Below, one piece after another: positions 39,538-50,022 of a DNA stretch of 64,000 bases. The translations under genes were made by a program, and so were the position numbers. The notes below the pieces were generated by a model. It saw nothing but the letters and a program-made list of their open reading frames with translations. It had not been told where the DNA came from and made no database searches. The stretch is from Petrosia ficiformis (taxonomy: Eukaryota; Porifera; Demospongiae; Haplosclerida; Petrosiidae), in NCBI GenBank assembly GCA_947044365.1, contig OX345647.1, forward strand, positions 3,033,501 to 3,097,500. The letters are read 5' to 3'. How positions within the stretch are numbered: position 1 is the stretch's first letter; every line of letters begins with the position of its first letter.

Positions 39538-39943
39538 GCATTAATTTATTCAATAAACTTGAGAACTAAACGGCCGCGAAAGACAGATAAATTGAAAAAA
39601 TTAAAAAACTTTTTTTTATTTTTTAATTTTTTAATTTTTTTTTATTTTTTATTTTTTTTCTTGTTTTATTTAATAAGCTTGGTGACTAAATGCCAGAACA
39701 ATACTGATGACTGTTGTATATTGTTGGAATTTCAACCCTTAGAGCATTGAACCTGTTTTTCACAATTCTTCCCCTTTAAAATACTGGTGTTTCCATTGCA
39801 GAGAATTATTAATGAGATTCATAAAATTATTAATGACATTCATAGAATTATTAATGAGATTCATAGATCAAAGCCTAAACCCACAAGTGTAGCAAGTGAA
39901 AAAGCTGTAGGCATATAAAAGGAAAAGCAACATAAGAATGTTA

Positions 39944-40160
39944 GCCTGGTCATTTGGGCTGTGGCGTGGCTGCTCAAGTCCGGGGTGAGTATGTCATTGT
40001 TAGTGATGTTTGACGAGATCCTAGATCTCAAGGTCAGTTGTTACGTACTTCGTGTACGGCCCTCTTTCGAGGGGGGACTGGGATACCGGCAACTGTTCCT
40101 CTCCATCAAATAAGCTATCAGTGACACCAAATGACTTCAGGCTATTTCAATTTTCTTTTT
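39944..40160 (+). ncRNA. Candidate structured RNA, array C copy 8
   Basis: CAAGTCCGGG before the donor at 39,985; hairpin 1 of the common form. Unit 623 bp. Confidence 0.43.
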
Positions 40161-40566
40161 GCATTAATTTATTCAATAAACTTGAGAACTAAACGGCCGC
40201 GAAAGACAGATAAATTGAAAAAGTTAAAAAACTTTTTTTTATTTTTTAATTTTTTAATTTTTTTTTATTTTTTATTGTTTTTCTTGTTTTATTTAATAAG
40301 CTTGGTGACTAAATGCCAGAACAATACTGATGACTGTTGTATATTGTTGGAATTTTTACCCTTAGAGCATTGAACCTGTTTTTCACAATTCTTCCCCTTT
40401 AAAATACTGGTGTTTCCATTGCAGAGAATTATTAATGAGATTCATAGAATTATTAATGAGATTCATAGAATTATTAATGAGATTCATAGATCAAAGCCTA
40501 AACCCACAAGTGTAGCAAGTGAAAAAGCTGTAGGGATATAAAAGGAAAAGCAACATAAGAATGTTA

Positions 40567-40783
40567 GCCTGGTCATTTGGGCTGTGGCGTGGCTGCTCAA
40601 GTCCGGGGTGAGTATGTCATTGTTAGTGATGTTTGATGAGATCCTAGATCTCAAAGTCAGTTGTTACGTACTTCGTGTACGGCCCTCTTTCGAGGGGGGA
40701 CTGGGATACCGGCAACTGTTCCTCCCCATCAAATAAGCTATCAGTGACACCAAATGACTTCAGGCTATTTCAATTTTCTTTTT
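40567..40783 (+). ncRNA. Candidate structured RNA, array C copy 9
   Basis: Hairpin 1 reads TGAGATC-CTA-GATCTCA, again changed on both arms compared with copy 1. Donor at 40,608. Last full copy before the array ends at 41,045. Confidence 0.43.
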
Positions 40784-41045
40784 GCATTAATTTATTCAAT
40801 AAACTTGATAACTAAACGGCGGCGCCGCGAAAGACGAATAAACTGAAAAAATTAAAAAACTTTTTCTTTTTTTTTTCCGTCGTTTTATTTAATAAGCTTG
40901 GTGACTAAATGCCAGAACAATACTGATGACTGTTGTATATTGTTGGAATTTCAACCCTTAGAGCATTGAACCTGTTTTTCACAATTCTTCCCCTTTCCAA
41001 TACTGGTGTTTCTATTGCAGGAATTATTAATGAGATTCATAGAAT

Positions 41046-42809
41046 AGTCTTAAGACTTAAGTTTTAAAATGCATTATAAATTACTATTGGAATAATGTAT
41101 TGTTAGAGTACAACAACACTTAATAGTCTGGTAATAACCAAATAGAATTATAGGTTTACACAACTGAAACAAGATATACCGTGTATGTATGGATGATAAA
41201 AATTATCCCTATGATTATTTTGTAATGACTAATGACTAATAATCATTTGCTGATTACTTTCTCATGTCTGAAACCCAACAATATGTTTTAGTTTCTTCAT
41301 ACTGTTTAGCTGTTTTTGTATAAGTTTTGCTATATTTTAATTTCATTAGCTAGTAATTACAATTTTAAGAAGCTGAATTCGTCCTACTGCAGGTCAATCT
41401 TGTATTCGTTTACATGCCACATACATTAATTGACCAAGCAGCCATTAATTGAAGGGATAAGTGTATTTACATGGAAGATATAATTTTTTCTTCTTTTGAA
41501 CTTTATGCTATACTGTGTATATGTAATATGTCTTACTACAATTAACTGTATGAGGTGACCACTAAGAGATAACTACGTTGAGCTCAAATATAAAAAAGTG
41601 TTAATATAATAATAATATATTATACATAAACTATACTTTATAAACATAGTCATTTTATGAGTATAATTATAGAATGAAAGGTAAAATTTATAAGTTTACT
41701 AATTAGTCATTCTATATTATCTTAATTGTGTATATGAATGTATGGAAGTAAATCTTTCTCCATTTTACCTCTTGTGTAATACAAGTATCAAAGACATTGT
41801 ACATACAGAGGGTGAACTGTAATTTTGTTAAGAGCATGATCAAAAGTATACAATTATAAGTTTATAATGAGATGCTGTTGAAGATATATTATACTGTCTG
41901 TTTAATTTAGTCATTAAAGTACGTCCCAGTGCGTAAAAACAAAATAATTACAATACCTAATTCAGTGGTTAGTACAGTTGTAAAAGGATTTAACAATTAG
42001 TTGGTTGTTCATGATACAAACATCTTATACCACAGATACTTTGTACTAATTATAATTGAAGCATTATGCATGTAGCCACAACATCCTCTATAAGAATTGA
42101 CAAACTAAACTGAAACTCATGCTATTCCATGCAACTGTACCAACTGGTTATTTTAATGATTTAATTTTTGCAGTGTATGTATAATTATTGAGAAATGAGG
42201 TCCTGGTGAATTTTTGGCATTTTAGAACAAAGGATTCTATAAAACAATGGCAGATCACTATAGGGTAGAATTGTATAGGGCACTAAGCTACTGTATAACT
42301 TCTAGTCTTAATTATCCACATTTCACAATAATAATTATAGCATCACTTATCTGAGGACATTCTAATTGACTATATAACAAGAAATGTACATTTAGTTTAT
42401 AATTAATGCTTAACTAAAGTCACAAATTGCCCTTTCTAATATTAGGTGAGTGGGTGGCTAGGACACCACTAGACAATTGCTTCTCTCTTTACAATAATAG
42501 CTTAGTACATAGTATATAGAGATTATGAAATTAAATATCACTAATAGTAGTTTAGTGTGGTTTGCATGCTTATATCAATAAATCATAAAATCATCAAAAA
42601 TGTTTTTTTTGTAAATACATCAAACAAGAAAGATGTAACTACAGCTTGTAACAAACTAAAGATATGTGTATACAGTGAATAGTTAATGAAAATATTTATT
42701 TAAAATATTTGTCTACTGTTACAAAACAATACGGACACTTATTTCCTACATGCAACAAACAAATGCACTAGAGCACTAATGAAGTTTTCAAATGTTATTG
42801 AATTTCTGT
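41046..42809. other. AT-rich stretch without recognised gene
   Basis: No frame above about 60 codons, no recognised RNA gene and no clear repeat. It separates array C from the D gene cluster and contains the 3' flank of D1. Confidence 0.7.
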
Positions 42810-44146
42810 TCATTTGACATAAATGTCAAAGAAACCAACAGGTATATCCTCATTAGTAGTTACTTCATCACCACACACCCTCAACTCAATATAGTCAGTA
42901 GTAGGAAGATTGAATGTTTTATGGAACCATTGTATACCAGGAGCTAAGCAACATACCGTGTCAATTAGTCCACACTGTTTACCATCCCATAGAGGATCAG
43001 TATAAAGCTTTTGTTGCCAGTGTGCAGGATTACCTGATTCACAGAAATAGTCATTACCAATAAATGACTAAGGAGTTACTGGACTATTAGGAGCACATGG
43101 ACACTCGTAAATACCATTTGACCCAGAAGAATTCTCTCGTACACCTGCCATAAATGTCCAAATATGTTGACGAGGATTACCGCAAGTAAGACTAACACCA
43201 TCAACATAAGCTGCATTTAGGTTATTTGTTTGTCCACGAGGATTAATAGCATCAGGTGATCCATATTGGTATCCAGTGACTCTACCACACACTTGAGAAT
43301 AGCTGATACTATAGGAAGGAAACTTGACTGATTGGCAGTAACCAGCTGGTGATGATTCAGGTCTACCACAAGCTCTAACTCCATTTGCGAATAGCTGATA
43401 CTATAGGAAGGAAACTTGACCGATTGACAGTAACCACCTGGTGTTGATTCAGGTCTACCACAAGCTCTAACTCCATTCTCATCATATAGTCTAAACCCAG
43501 GAGGACAATCTTCTGTTGAGTCAGTCATATTGAGATAGGCCACTCTCATCCAACCTCCTTTGGAGTCACACAACTCCTCCATGTGACAGTTTACATGACG
43601 AGCATGTCCATTACTATCAGCTATAATGTAATAGTCTGAGGGACTGTCTGGCCAGTTAGCTTTAATCTCTTCACAAGAGTGTAGGAGAGATGATGAAGGA
43701 TAGCTGGTTGAATCTGTAATGTTCAGGATATGTTTTATTATTGTCATGTCTGTAGTGAGTTTATGTAACTTATCATTAGTTTCGTCAAGCTTTTTATTGA
43801 GCCTGTTCTCAACTTCATCTAGTTTAGTAATCACTACACTTTCATTACTATTATCATTGGCTTGACAGTGACCTGGATAGCTTCCAGTATTCAAGTAGCT
43901 ACCACTGACCATCTGTTGCATCATTGCAAACTGTACTAGACTAGCCATGTTATTATCTTTACTAAAATTAGTAACAACTTCATGAGAAGACTTGGTCAAT
44001 ATATCAGTGACTAGTTTAGTCAGACTAGCTATAGACTGATGAACTGAATGAGTAGTGTGACATGTATTATCAGAACTGCTACTATCGGTGGCTATAGTTA
44101 GTGTTATAATGACTTGTAACAAGAGAACACTGTATTTATACATCAT
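42810..44146 (-). pseudogene. D1: secreted fibrinogen-like family gene, broken
   Basis: Starts MMYKYSVLLLQVIITL at 44,146 (signal peptide) and would end DIPVGFFDIYVK at 42,810. It matches D5 through the coiled-coil and the first half of the C-terminal domain. A 92-bp segment (about 43,297-43,388, copied at 43,389-43,480) is then duplicated in tandem. Because 92 is not a multiple of three, the frame is lost and runs out at 43,217. Further on, a CAG-to-TAG change (43,068-43,070, after NSPVTP) adds a nonsense codon where relatives have Gln. It also carries NPAHWQQK in place of CPGHYTHG, losing one cysteine. The rest of the frame is still readable, so the breaks are young. Confidence 0.88.
43297..43480 (-). 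repeat. 92-bp tandem duplication inside D1
   Basis: GAATAGCTGATACTATAGGA starts at 43,297 and again at 43,389. The two copies differ at a few bases (GATTGGCAG against GATTGACAG; CAGCTGGTGATG against CACCTGGTGTTG), so they have had time to diverge or were made from two paralogs. Confidence 0.9.
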
Positions 44147-44190
44147 CTTTACTGTGTATGAGACTTGTGAAACTCATCAAGTCTAGTGAT

Positions 44191-44200
44191 CCTTTTATAC
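44191..44200 (-). promoter_or_regulatory. TATA box of D1
   Basis: GTATAAAAGG on the minus strand, 45 bp upstream of the start codon and at the same place as in D2, D5 and D7. Confidence 0.7.
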
Positions 44201-44204
44201 TCAT

Positions 44205-44640
44205 TGGTCACAATGTTTAAGTTTAAATATACATTCTCACAGGATTGGTTTACTGAAAGAGTATGAAAGTTACTACAAGAGAGATGTGTCTTCTAAACAT
44301 TCTCATCCTACAAGTTACAGAAGGTTAATAAAATGTTTATAAGAGCTATAATTATGGTGTGTTATGATTAAGTCTCACTATGCCCAGACCTACCTTATAT
44401 GTATATATAAATATGCTTTTGTCATAATTAACAACATGAATATCTCATAACTCCTGGAATGTAAGGTGGAGCGATTCCAGGCAGTCCTAGTCTTGCTGGC
44501 CAGCCTGTATTTGGGAGGGTCCTAGTCTCGAGCCTAGACATCCTTGTATCACGAATATCTGTCCTTGAGACTAGGAGGCTGGGTTCAAAATATCGGCTTC
44601 CCAGCAAGACCAAAGATAAAGTACTTCATGATTTTGCTGT
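44205..44640. repeat. Upstream cassette of D1 (155-bp unit plus foldback element)
   Basis: GGTCACAATGTTTAAGTTTA to the foldback element is homologous to 59,264-59,650 and 59,727-60,075. It marks a duplicated block shared by the 5' flanks of D1, D5 and D6. Confidence 0.75.
44485..44614. mobile_element. Foldback (MITE-like) element, copy A
   Basis: The ends are inverted: CCTAGTCTTGCTGGCCAG at the left and CCCAGCAAGACCAAAG at the right, with inner inverted phrases GAGGGTCCTAGTCTCGAG and CTTGAGACTAGGAGG. About 130 bp, no coding capacity. Copies B and C lie upstream of D5 and D6. Confidence 0.75.
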
Positions 44641-45069
44641 GTGCTGTGATTAAAAAAAAAACTAGCATCTACATATTTTATAGTTAGATTATAGTCCCAG
44701 AAAAATCTGATCTACATTGCCCCTCCTTACCTTACTATTATATAATCACTAGATAGCTACTCATAGCCCACCTCTTGAAATTATATATTGTTTGCAGGTA
44801 CATGTATGAAGTTTAGATATACACAATTTGGTAGTGCTATTTTGAATAATCTTGAGCTCAAGCTCACAGGGTTAATAAATTAATTATTGTGATATTATTA
44901 TGAAATGCAATTATAACTAAAGAATGGGTACCCTGGGCCTGCGCAATAATTAAATGGATTAATCATCATTGTTGCCATGGGAATATTATGAAGCATGTGG
45001 TTGACTCCTTATATGAAGTAACAACCTGTATTCTATTCTGCTATGGTAATTTATAAATTGCTAACTACA
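44641..45069. other. AT-rich spacer, nothing recognised
   Basis: Noncoding; no long frame and no clear repeat partner in the window. Confidence 0.6.
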
Positions 45070-45307
45070 TACCGTTATAGGGGTTATATTTCACAGGTGT
45101 AAAATTTCGCTATTTGACCAATGAATTACATTCGCAGAAAAATAATTTCGCGATTCTGTATATATTTACCTTGCGTACAGCGTGCGGTTGATGTGACACG
45201 CCTACTTCATTGAACATAAAATTTCACAAATAGTAATTTTCGAAAAATCAGGCCTTTTGTGAAATTCGCGAACATTATTTCCAGTGTAATATAACCCCTG
45301 TACGGTA
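45070..45307. mobile_element. MITE with terminal inverted repeats, about 238 bp
   Basis: Left end TACCGTTATAGGGGTTATAT; right end, read inward, TACCGTACAGGGGTTATAT, continuing as CACAGGTG against CACTGG. Inner phrases AAATTTCGC and GCGAAATTA-like stretches extend the inverted symmetry. No coding capacity. The target duplication is not clear (perhaps TA). Superfamily not assigned. Confidence 0.75.
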
Positions 45308-45949
45308 ATACAAAAATAATTGTGAATATGTTGTATATTTTTAATATTTATCATTTTTGACAGTCTTGCCATAGCTTCCAGCTAGCATTGCTTTAGGTAT
45401 TCCAGATGACTTTAGTCTAATTTCTTAGCACTTAGAACAAATGACATTAAAACTGTATTGCATAAGAAGGTGTATAAACTAACTCCTATATGTACTAAAT
45501 AAGTATTCTTACAGAATTATTATACTCTTGGTATCTCAGATTAGTTTGTTCAACATTAATATATGACTGTAACTAGTTGGCTAGAGTGTTGGCTCAATGT
45601 AAAGAAAATCATTAGACACTCTTTATAGCATTAAGCAAGCAGGCGACAAGATTGCAAAGTACAAACTGCTATCATGTGATTATCATGTGATAGTAGTCTT
45701 GTATGGTTTATGATTACACCAATAATTATAAACAAGTACAAATCATTGAAAATGTTTTCTGTAAAATCTACAAAACTAAATTCCACACTCAAAATAATTA
45801 CATATAATTATAATTAAAAACATTACGATAACTACTAACTAATAATACATGTACATTAAAATATAAGTATGTTTAATTAGCAGTTTAAATTGAATTAGTG
45901 AATTAATTTGTAACAAACATTACAGTGCTTATTTCTAACCACAAACAAA
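45308..45949. other. 3' spacer of D2, shared with D3
   Basis: AT-rich, noncoding. From about 45,360 it is closely similar to 49,420-50,020 downstream of D3 (GACAGTCTTG, CTTCCAGCTAGCA, GTAACTAGTTGGCTAGAGTG), so D2 and D3 were duplicated together with their 3' flanks. Confidence 0.75.
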
Positions 45950-47176
45950 TTATTTGACATAAATGTCATAGAAACCAACTGGTACATCTTCATTAGCAGT
46001 TTCTTGATTAGCACACACCCTCAACTCAATATAGTCAGTAGTATGATGATTGAATGTTTTATGGAACCATGGTATACCAGGAGCTAGACAACATGGCTTC
46101 TCAATCAGTCCACACTGTTTACCATCCCATAGAGGATCAGTATAGAAAACCCCGAGTTGAACATCTCCAGGACAACCTGATTCACAGAAATAGTCATTAC
46201 CAACAAATGACGGAGGACTTACTGGACTATTAGGAGCACATGGACACTCATAAATACCACTTGAGTAAAAGAAGTTCTCTTGTAAACCTGCCATAAATGT
46301 CCAAATATGTTGACGAGGGCTACCACGAGTAAGACTAACACCATCAACATAAGCTGCATTTAAGTTATTACGTAACCCATAGGTATCAGTAGCATCAGGT
46401 GATCCATACTGGTATCCAGTGACTCTACCACACACTTGAGAATAGCTGATACTACAGGAAGGAAACTTGACTGATTGACAGTAACCAGCTGGTGATGACT
46501 GAGGTCTACCACAAGCTCTAACTCCATTCTCATCATATAGTCTAAACCCAGGAGGACACTCTTCTGTTGAGTTAGACATATTGAGATAGGCCACTCTCAT
46601 CCAACCTCCTTTGGAGTCACACAACTCCTCCATGTGACAGTATACATGACGAGCATGTCCATTAATATCAGCTATAATGTAATAGTCTGATGGACTGTCT
46701 GGCCAGTTAGCTTTAATTTCTTCACAAGAGTGCACAAGAGGCGATGAAGGATAGGTAGTGGAATCTGTAATGTTCAGGATATGTTTTATTGTTGTCATGT
46801 CTGTAGTGAGTTTATCTAATGTTTTATTGAGCCTGTTTTCAACTTCATCTAGTTTAGTAATCACTATACTTTCATTACTATTATCATTGGCTTGACAGTG
46901 AACTGGATAGTTTCCAGTATTCAAGTAGCTACCACTGACCATCTGTTGCATCATTGCAAACTGTACTAGACTAGCCATGTTATTATCTTTACTAAAATTA
47001 GTAACAACTTCATGAGAAGACTTGGTCAATATATCAGTGACTAGTTTAGTCAGGCTAGCTATAGACTGATGAACTGAATGAGTAGTGTGACATGTATCAT
47101 CAGAACTGCTACTATCAGTGGCTATAGTTAGTGTTATAATGACTTGTAACAAGAGAACACTATATTTATACATCAT
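45950..47176 (-). CDS. D2: secreted protein with coiled-coil and fibrinogen-like C-terminal domain
   Basis: An uninterrupted single-exon frame of 408 aa when begun at MMYKYS, the start shared with D1 and D5; an extra ATG at 47,185 would add three residues (MIK) but is absent in D1. Order: signal peptide (about 1-20), Ser/Thr-rich segment with Cys, polar helix and probable coiled-coil (about 100-135, ITKLDEVENRLNKTLDKL), then from HSCEEIKANWPDSPSDYYII (about 149) a Cys-rich domain. Its beginning, C-x-x-I...P.S..YYI...VYCHMEE...GGW, follows the N-terminal pattern of fibrinogen-related domains. After GGW it departs from classic fibrinogen and keeps a family pattern: CGRP, VCGRVTGYQYGSPDA, IWTFMAGLQ, NDYFCESGCPG, DPLWDGKQCG, CCLAPGIPWFHKTF, IELRVC, VPVGFYDIYVK. 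Several N-glycosylation sequons. No membrane anchor. Probable extracellular recognition or matrix role; ligand unknown. Confidence 0.88.
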   Translation of the reverse strand: MMYKYSVLLLQVIITLTIATDSSSSDDTCHTTHSVHQSIASLTKLVTDILTKSSHEVVTNFSKDNNMASLVQFAMMQQMVSGSYLNTGNYPVHCQANDNSNESIVITKLDEVENRLNKTLDKLTTDMTTIKHILNITDSTTYPSSPLVHSCEEIKANWPDSPSDYYIIADINGHARHVYCHMEELCDSKGGWMRVAYLNMSNSTEECPPGFRLYDENGVRACGRPQSSPAGYCQSVKFPSCSISYSQVCGRVTGYQYGSPDATDTYGLRNNLNAAYVDGVSLTRGSPRQHIWTFMAGLQENFFYSSGIYECPCAPNSPVSPPSFVGNDYFCESGCPGDVQLGVFYTDPLWDGKQCGLIEKPCCLAPGIPWFHKTFNHHTTDYIELRVCANQETANEDVPVGFYDIYVK

Positions 47177-47220
47177 CTTTATCATGTACGAGACTTGTGA
47201 AACTCATCGAATCTAGTGAT

Positions 47221-47230
47221 CCTTTTATAC
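47221..47230 (-). promoter_or_regulatory. TATA box of D2
   Basis: GTATAAAAGG on the minus strand, 44 bp before MMYKYS. A start of transcription about 30 bp further gives a very short 5' leader and favours the second-ATG start over MIK. Confidence 0.7.
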
Positions 47231-48252
47231 TCGTTGAAATCATATAAGTGAACTGATTGAGCTCAAATATAGTAATAATGTGTATTGTGATTTATTAATT
47301 CAGTACTACTAAATCTTAATTATTATGTTTGCATTATACATTCTCATAGGATTTATATATTCAATAGTCTCATTGTCTGAACGAGTGTGAAGGTTACTAT
47401 AGAGGTTAATGGATTATCCGCATTTTCATCTTGAAAGAGACAAAAGGTTAATAATATATTATATTAATATTATATTATATTACTTGTATATATAGTTTGT
47501 TAAATAGTGTGAGAATAAAGGATAATTACTACAATAGAGATAATTAGTTAATGGATTCATTCACTCATAAATATCCTAAAAAGGGAAAGACGAGATAAAG
47601 TGTTCTTTGTAGCAGCCAAATAGAGTATGAAGGTTACTATAAGAGAGATAATTGTTTAATGTATTGATTCTTATTAACATATATTCTTATACTGAAGGTT
47701 ACTATAAGTAAATGACATACTATGTACATATAGTATTGGTTAACAAAGTAGTCTACTGTACTACGTATAGCACTAGCATTATGTGTTTATATATATAAAA
47801 ATTGTTATTATAATGTAATGACCTCCACAAAAATATATGTAATAATTTATTTAGCCAAATAGTCTGAAAAAATTACTAGAGAGATAATTATTTAAAGGAT
47901 TTACATTTAGCTTATGAACATATATTCTCATAGGATTTATAAAGTCAATAGTCTCATTGTCTGAAAGAGTGTGAAGGTTACTATAGAAGTTAATGGATTG
48001 TCTACATTCTCATCTTGAAAGACACAGAAGGTTAATAAAGTGTTATATTATAATTATATTATAATTATTACTCGTTTATATAGCAGAATTGGTTTGTTAC
48101 GTAAATAGTGTGAGCATAAAGGTTACTACAATAAAGATGATTAGTTAATGGTTTCACTCATAAATATCCTAAAAAGGGAAAGAGGAGATAAAGTGTTCTT
48201 TGTAGTAGCCAAATAGTCTGAAAGAGTATGAAGGTTACCATAAGAGAGATAA
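47231..48252. repeat. Upstream spacer of D2, a repeated AT-rich cassette
   Basis: Closely similar to the 5' flank of D7 (63,241-63,950) and in parts to 52,040-52,860 and 55,400-56,050. Recurring phrases include GAAGGTTACTATA, GAGAGATAATT, ACATTCTCATAGGATTTATA and GTAATGACCTCCAC. No gene. Confidence 0.75.
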
Positions 48253-48255
48253 TTA

Positions 48256-49118
48256 CCCTCGCCGCGTAGCGTAGGCGGAAGGGTACGGTAATCGTTTTGT
48301 CTGTGTGTCTGTGTGTTAGCAATTTTTCTGGAAAAATAAAAACATTGACATTTCAAAAGAGGTACTGGTAGACTTCAAATTATACAAGGAAAAAAAAAAC
48401 GTAGGAATTCTTCTTAAACCTTTCGGTTATAAAGTTATCACAATGTTTATAACTCACGATTACTGTTTCCAGACTTGAGAAGACTCGTGGAGGCATCTGG
48501 ACACATCAAAACATAACTACTCCTGTATCATGACTATCGCTAGCAAAGCACTACATAAAAGCAAACAAAATTTGGGTAGTGGTTGCTACAACATCGAGTA
48601 CTGGCTCCAAGCATTCTCCATTACTTTCAAACTCCGCCTATTTCAATTTCAAGTCATGTGCTGTGCACGTTACTCGAACGTCAGCAGTTTTGAGGACCTG
48701 TCTATGCTGTCTTTGTGGAATATTTCACAAGACGAATTGAGGATCTTTCTTTCTTCTTTCAGATAATACAGAGACTAAAATGTAAGACTTATAGTATAGA
48801 CAAGGAAGAGACTAGTATAATCATACTAAGTAATAAGTAGTGACATGTTAGTTTATATAATTTATATATATATATATATTATATATATATATATATCTAT
48901 ATCTATTATAATATTATTATAAAAACTAACATGCCAGTACGGTTTTATAACTTAATATGTTTTATACACAAACTAAACAATCTGAAGTAAACATTCTCAT
49001 TATTATATGACCATACAAACGAGCAATGATAATTATAATCTTTTGGCATATTATATTTCGAAATTATAGTTTGTATTACCTTGCCACGTAGGCGAGGGTC
49101 CCGTCCCGACGGTATTCA
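48256..49118. mobile_element. Non-autonomous element N, copy 1 (about 0.86 kb)
   Basis: Begins CCCTCGCCGCGTAGCGTAGG and ends with CGAGGGTCCCGTCCCGACGG and a few bases. Flanked by TTA (48,253-48,255 and 49,119-49,121). The flanks GAGAGATAATTA and TTATTTTAATGGATTG join to the uninterrupted form seen at 63,868 (GAGAGATAATTATTTAATG). The 5' end can fold (TTACC...GGTAA) and the 3' end holds CCTTGCC-ACGTA-GGCGAGG. The interior matches copy 2 over several hundred bases and adds a TA microsatellite at 48,859-48,910. Target duplication TTA resembles PIF/Harbinger, but no transposase is present. Confidence 0.75.
48859..48910. repeat. TA microsatellite
   Basis: Runs of TATATATA within element N copy 1; absent from copy 2, so it arose after they separated. 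Confidence 0.9.
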
Positions 49119-50022
49119 TTATTTTAATGGATTGATTTGCTTATGAACATACATTCTCATATTGAAGATTACTATAAGTATATATATATACTACATATAG
49201 GATTGGTTAACAATTTAGTCTACTATACTAGAGCAATATGTGTTATTATATACAAATTGGTATACTTGAAACAGCGAAATAAAAATAGTGGGTAGTTAGT
49301 GAATTTTAGATAGTTATATACTCAACCTGATATTAATTTGAGCTCACAGGATTGATCAAATAATTGTGGTTATGTTATATATAATTAGAAGCTCTTAATG
49401 ATTTTATTACTCACTTTGACAGTCTTGTCCCCAGCTTCCAGCTAGCAGGTATTCCAGACGACTTTAGTCTAATTTCTTAGCACTTAGAACCAATGACATT
49501 GGTGGATGTAAACTGTATTGCATAAGAAAGTGTATAACTAACTCCTATATGTGCTAAAGAGGTATTCTTACAGAATTATACTCTTGGTATCATCAGATTA
49601 GTTTGTTCAACATTAATATATGACTGTAACTAGTTGGCTAGAGTGTTGGCTCAATGTAAAGAAATTCAACTAAAATCATTAGACACTCTTTCTAGCTTAA
49701 GCAAGCAGGCAAGGGACAAGATTGCAATGTACAAACTCCTATCATGTGATTATCATGTGATAGTAGTCTTGTATGGTTTATATGATTACACCAATAATTA
49801 TAAACAAGTATATATCATTGAAAATATTGTTTTGTGAAAATCTACAGAACTAAATTCCACACTCAAAATAATTACATATAATTATAATTAAAAACATTAA
49901 GATAACTAATAACTAAAGATACATGTAATTAAAATATAAGTATGTTTAATTAGCAGTTTAAATTGAATTAGTGAATTAATTTGTAACAAACATTACAGTG
50001 CTTATTTCTAACCACAAACAAA
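49119..50022. other. 3' spacer of D3
   Basis: AT-rich, noncoding; homologous from about 49,420 to the D2 3' flank. The 67-codon frame 49,634-49,837 is not kept in the D2 copy and is rejected. Confidence 0.75.

Larger units (their letters stand above)
36047..41045 (+). repeat. Array C: nine full and one partial tandem units of 462-623 bp
   Basis: Each unit begins at a TTGCAG|AGAATTATTAATGAG-like point: 36,098; 36,623; 37,085; 37,555; 38,087; 38,592; 39,179; 39,802; 40,425; partial 41,021. The order inside a unit is: 3-6 copies of a 21-bp element (AATTATTAATGAGATTCATA plus G), a conserved stretch with CCCACAAGTGTAGCAAGTG, TATAAAAG, a GC-richer core, a TTTTCTTTTT run, and a spacer with long A and T tracts. 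Two spacer classes exist: short ones in the first five units, and longer ones from 38,950 on containing AAGCTTGGTGACTAAATG and GAGCATTGAACCTG. Length differences lie only in the 21-bp copies and spacers; the 247 bp from the TATA box to the T-run are the same length in all nine. No frame is open across a unit. Confidence 0.95.

Noticed and set aside
37414..40373. MTSGYFNFLFALIYS frames repeated in array C
   Set aside because: Run into A/T tracts of varying length and differ in their ends between copies; shadows of the repeat.
39060..40960. Hammerhead ribozyme suggested by CTGATGA in the long spacers
   Set aside because: No stem II complementarity and no GAAA core at the needed distance.
48530..48766. 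78-codon frame within element N
   Set aside because: Not kept in copy 2; no recognisable domain.
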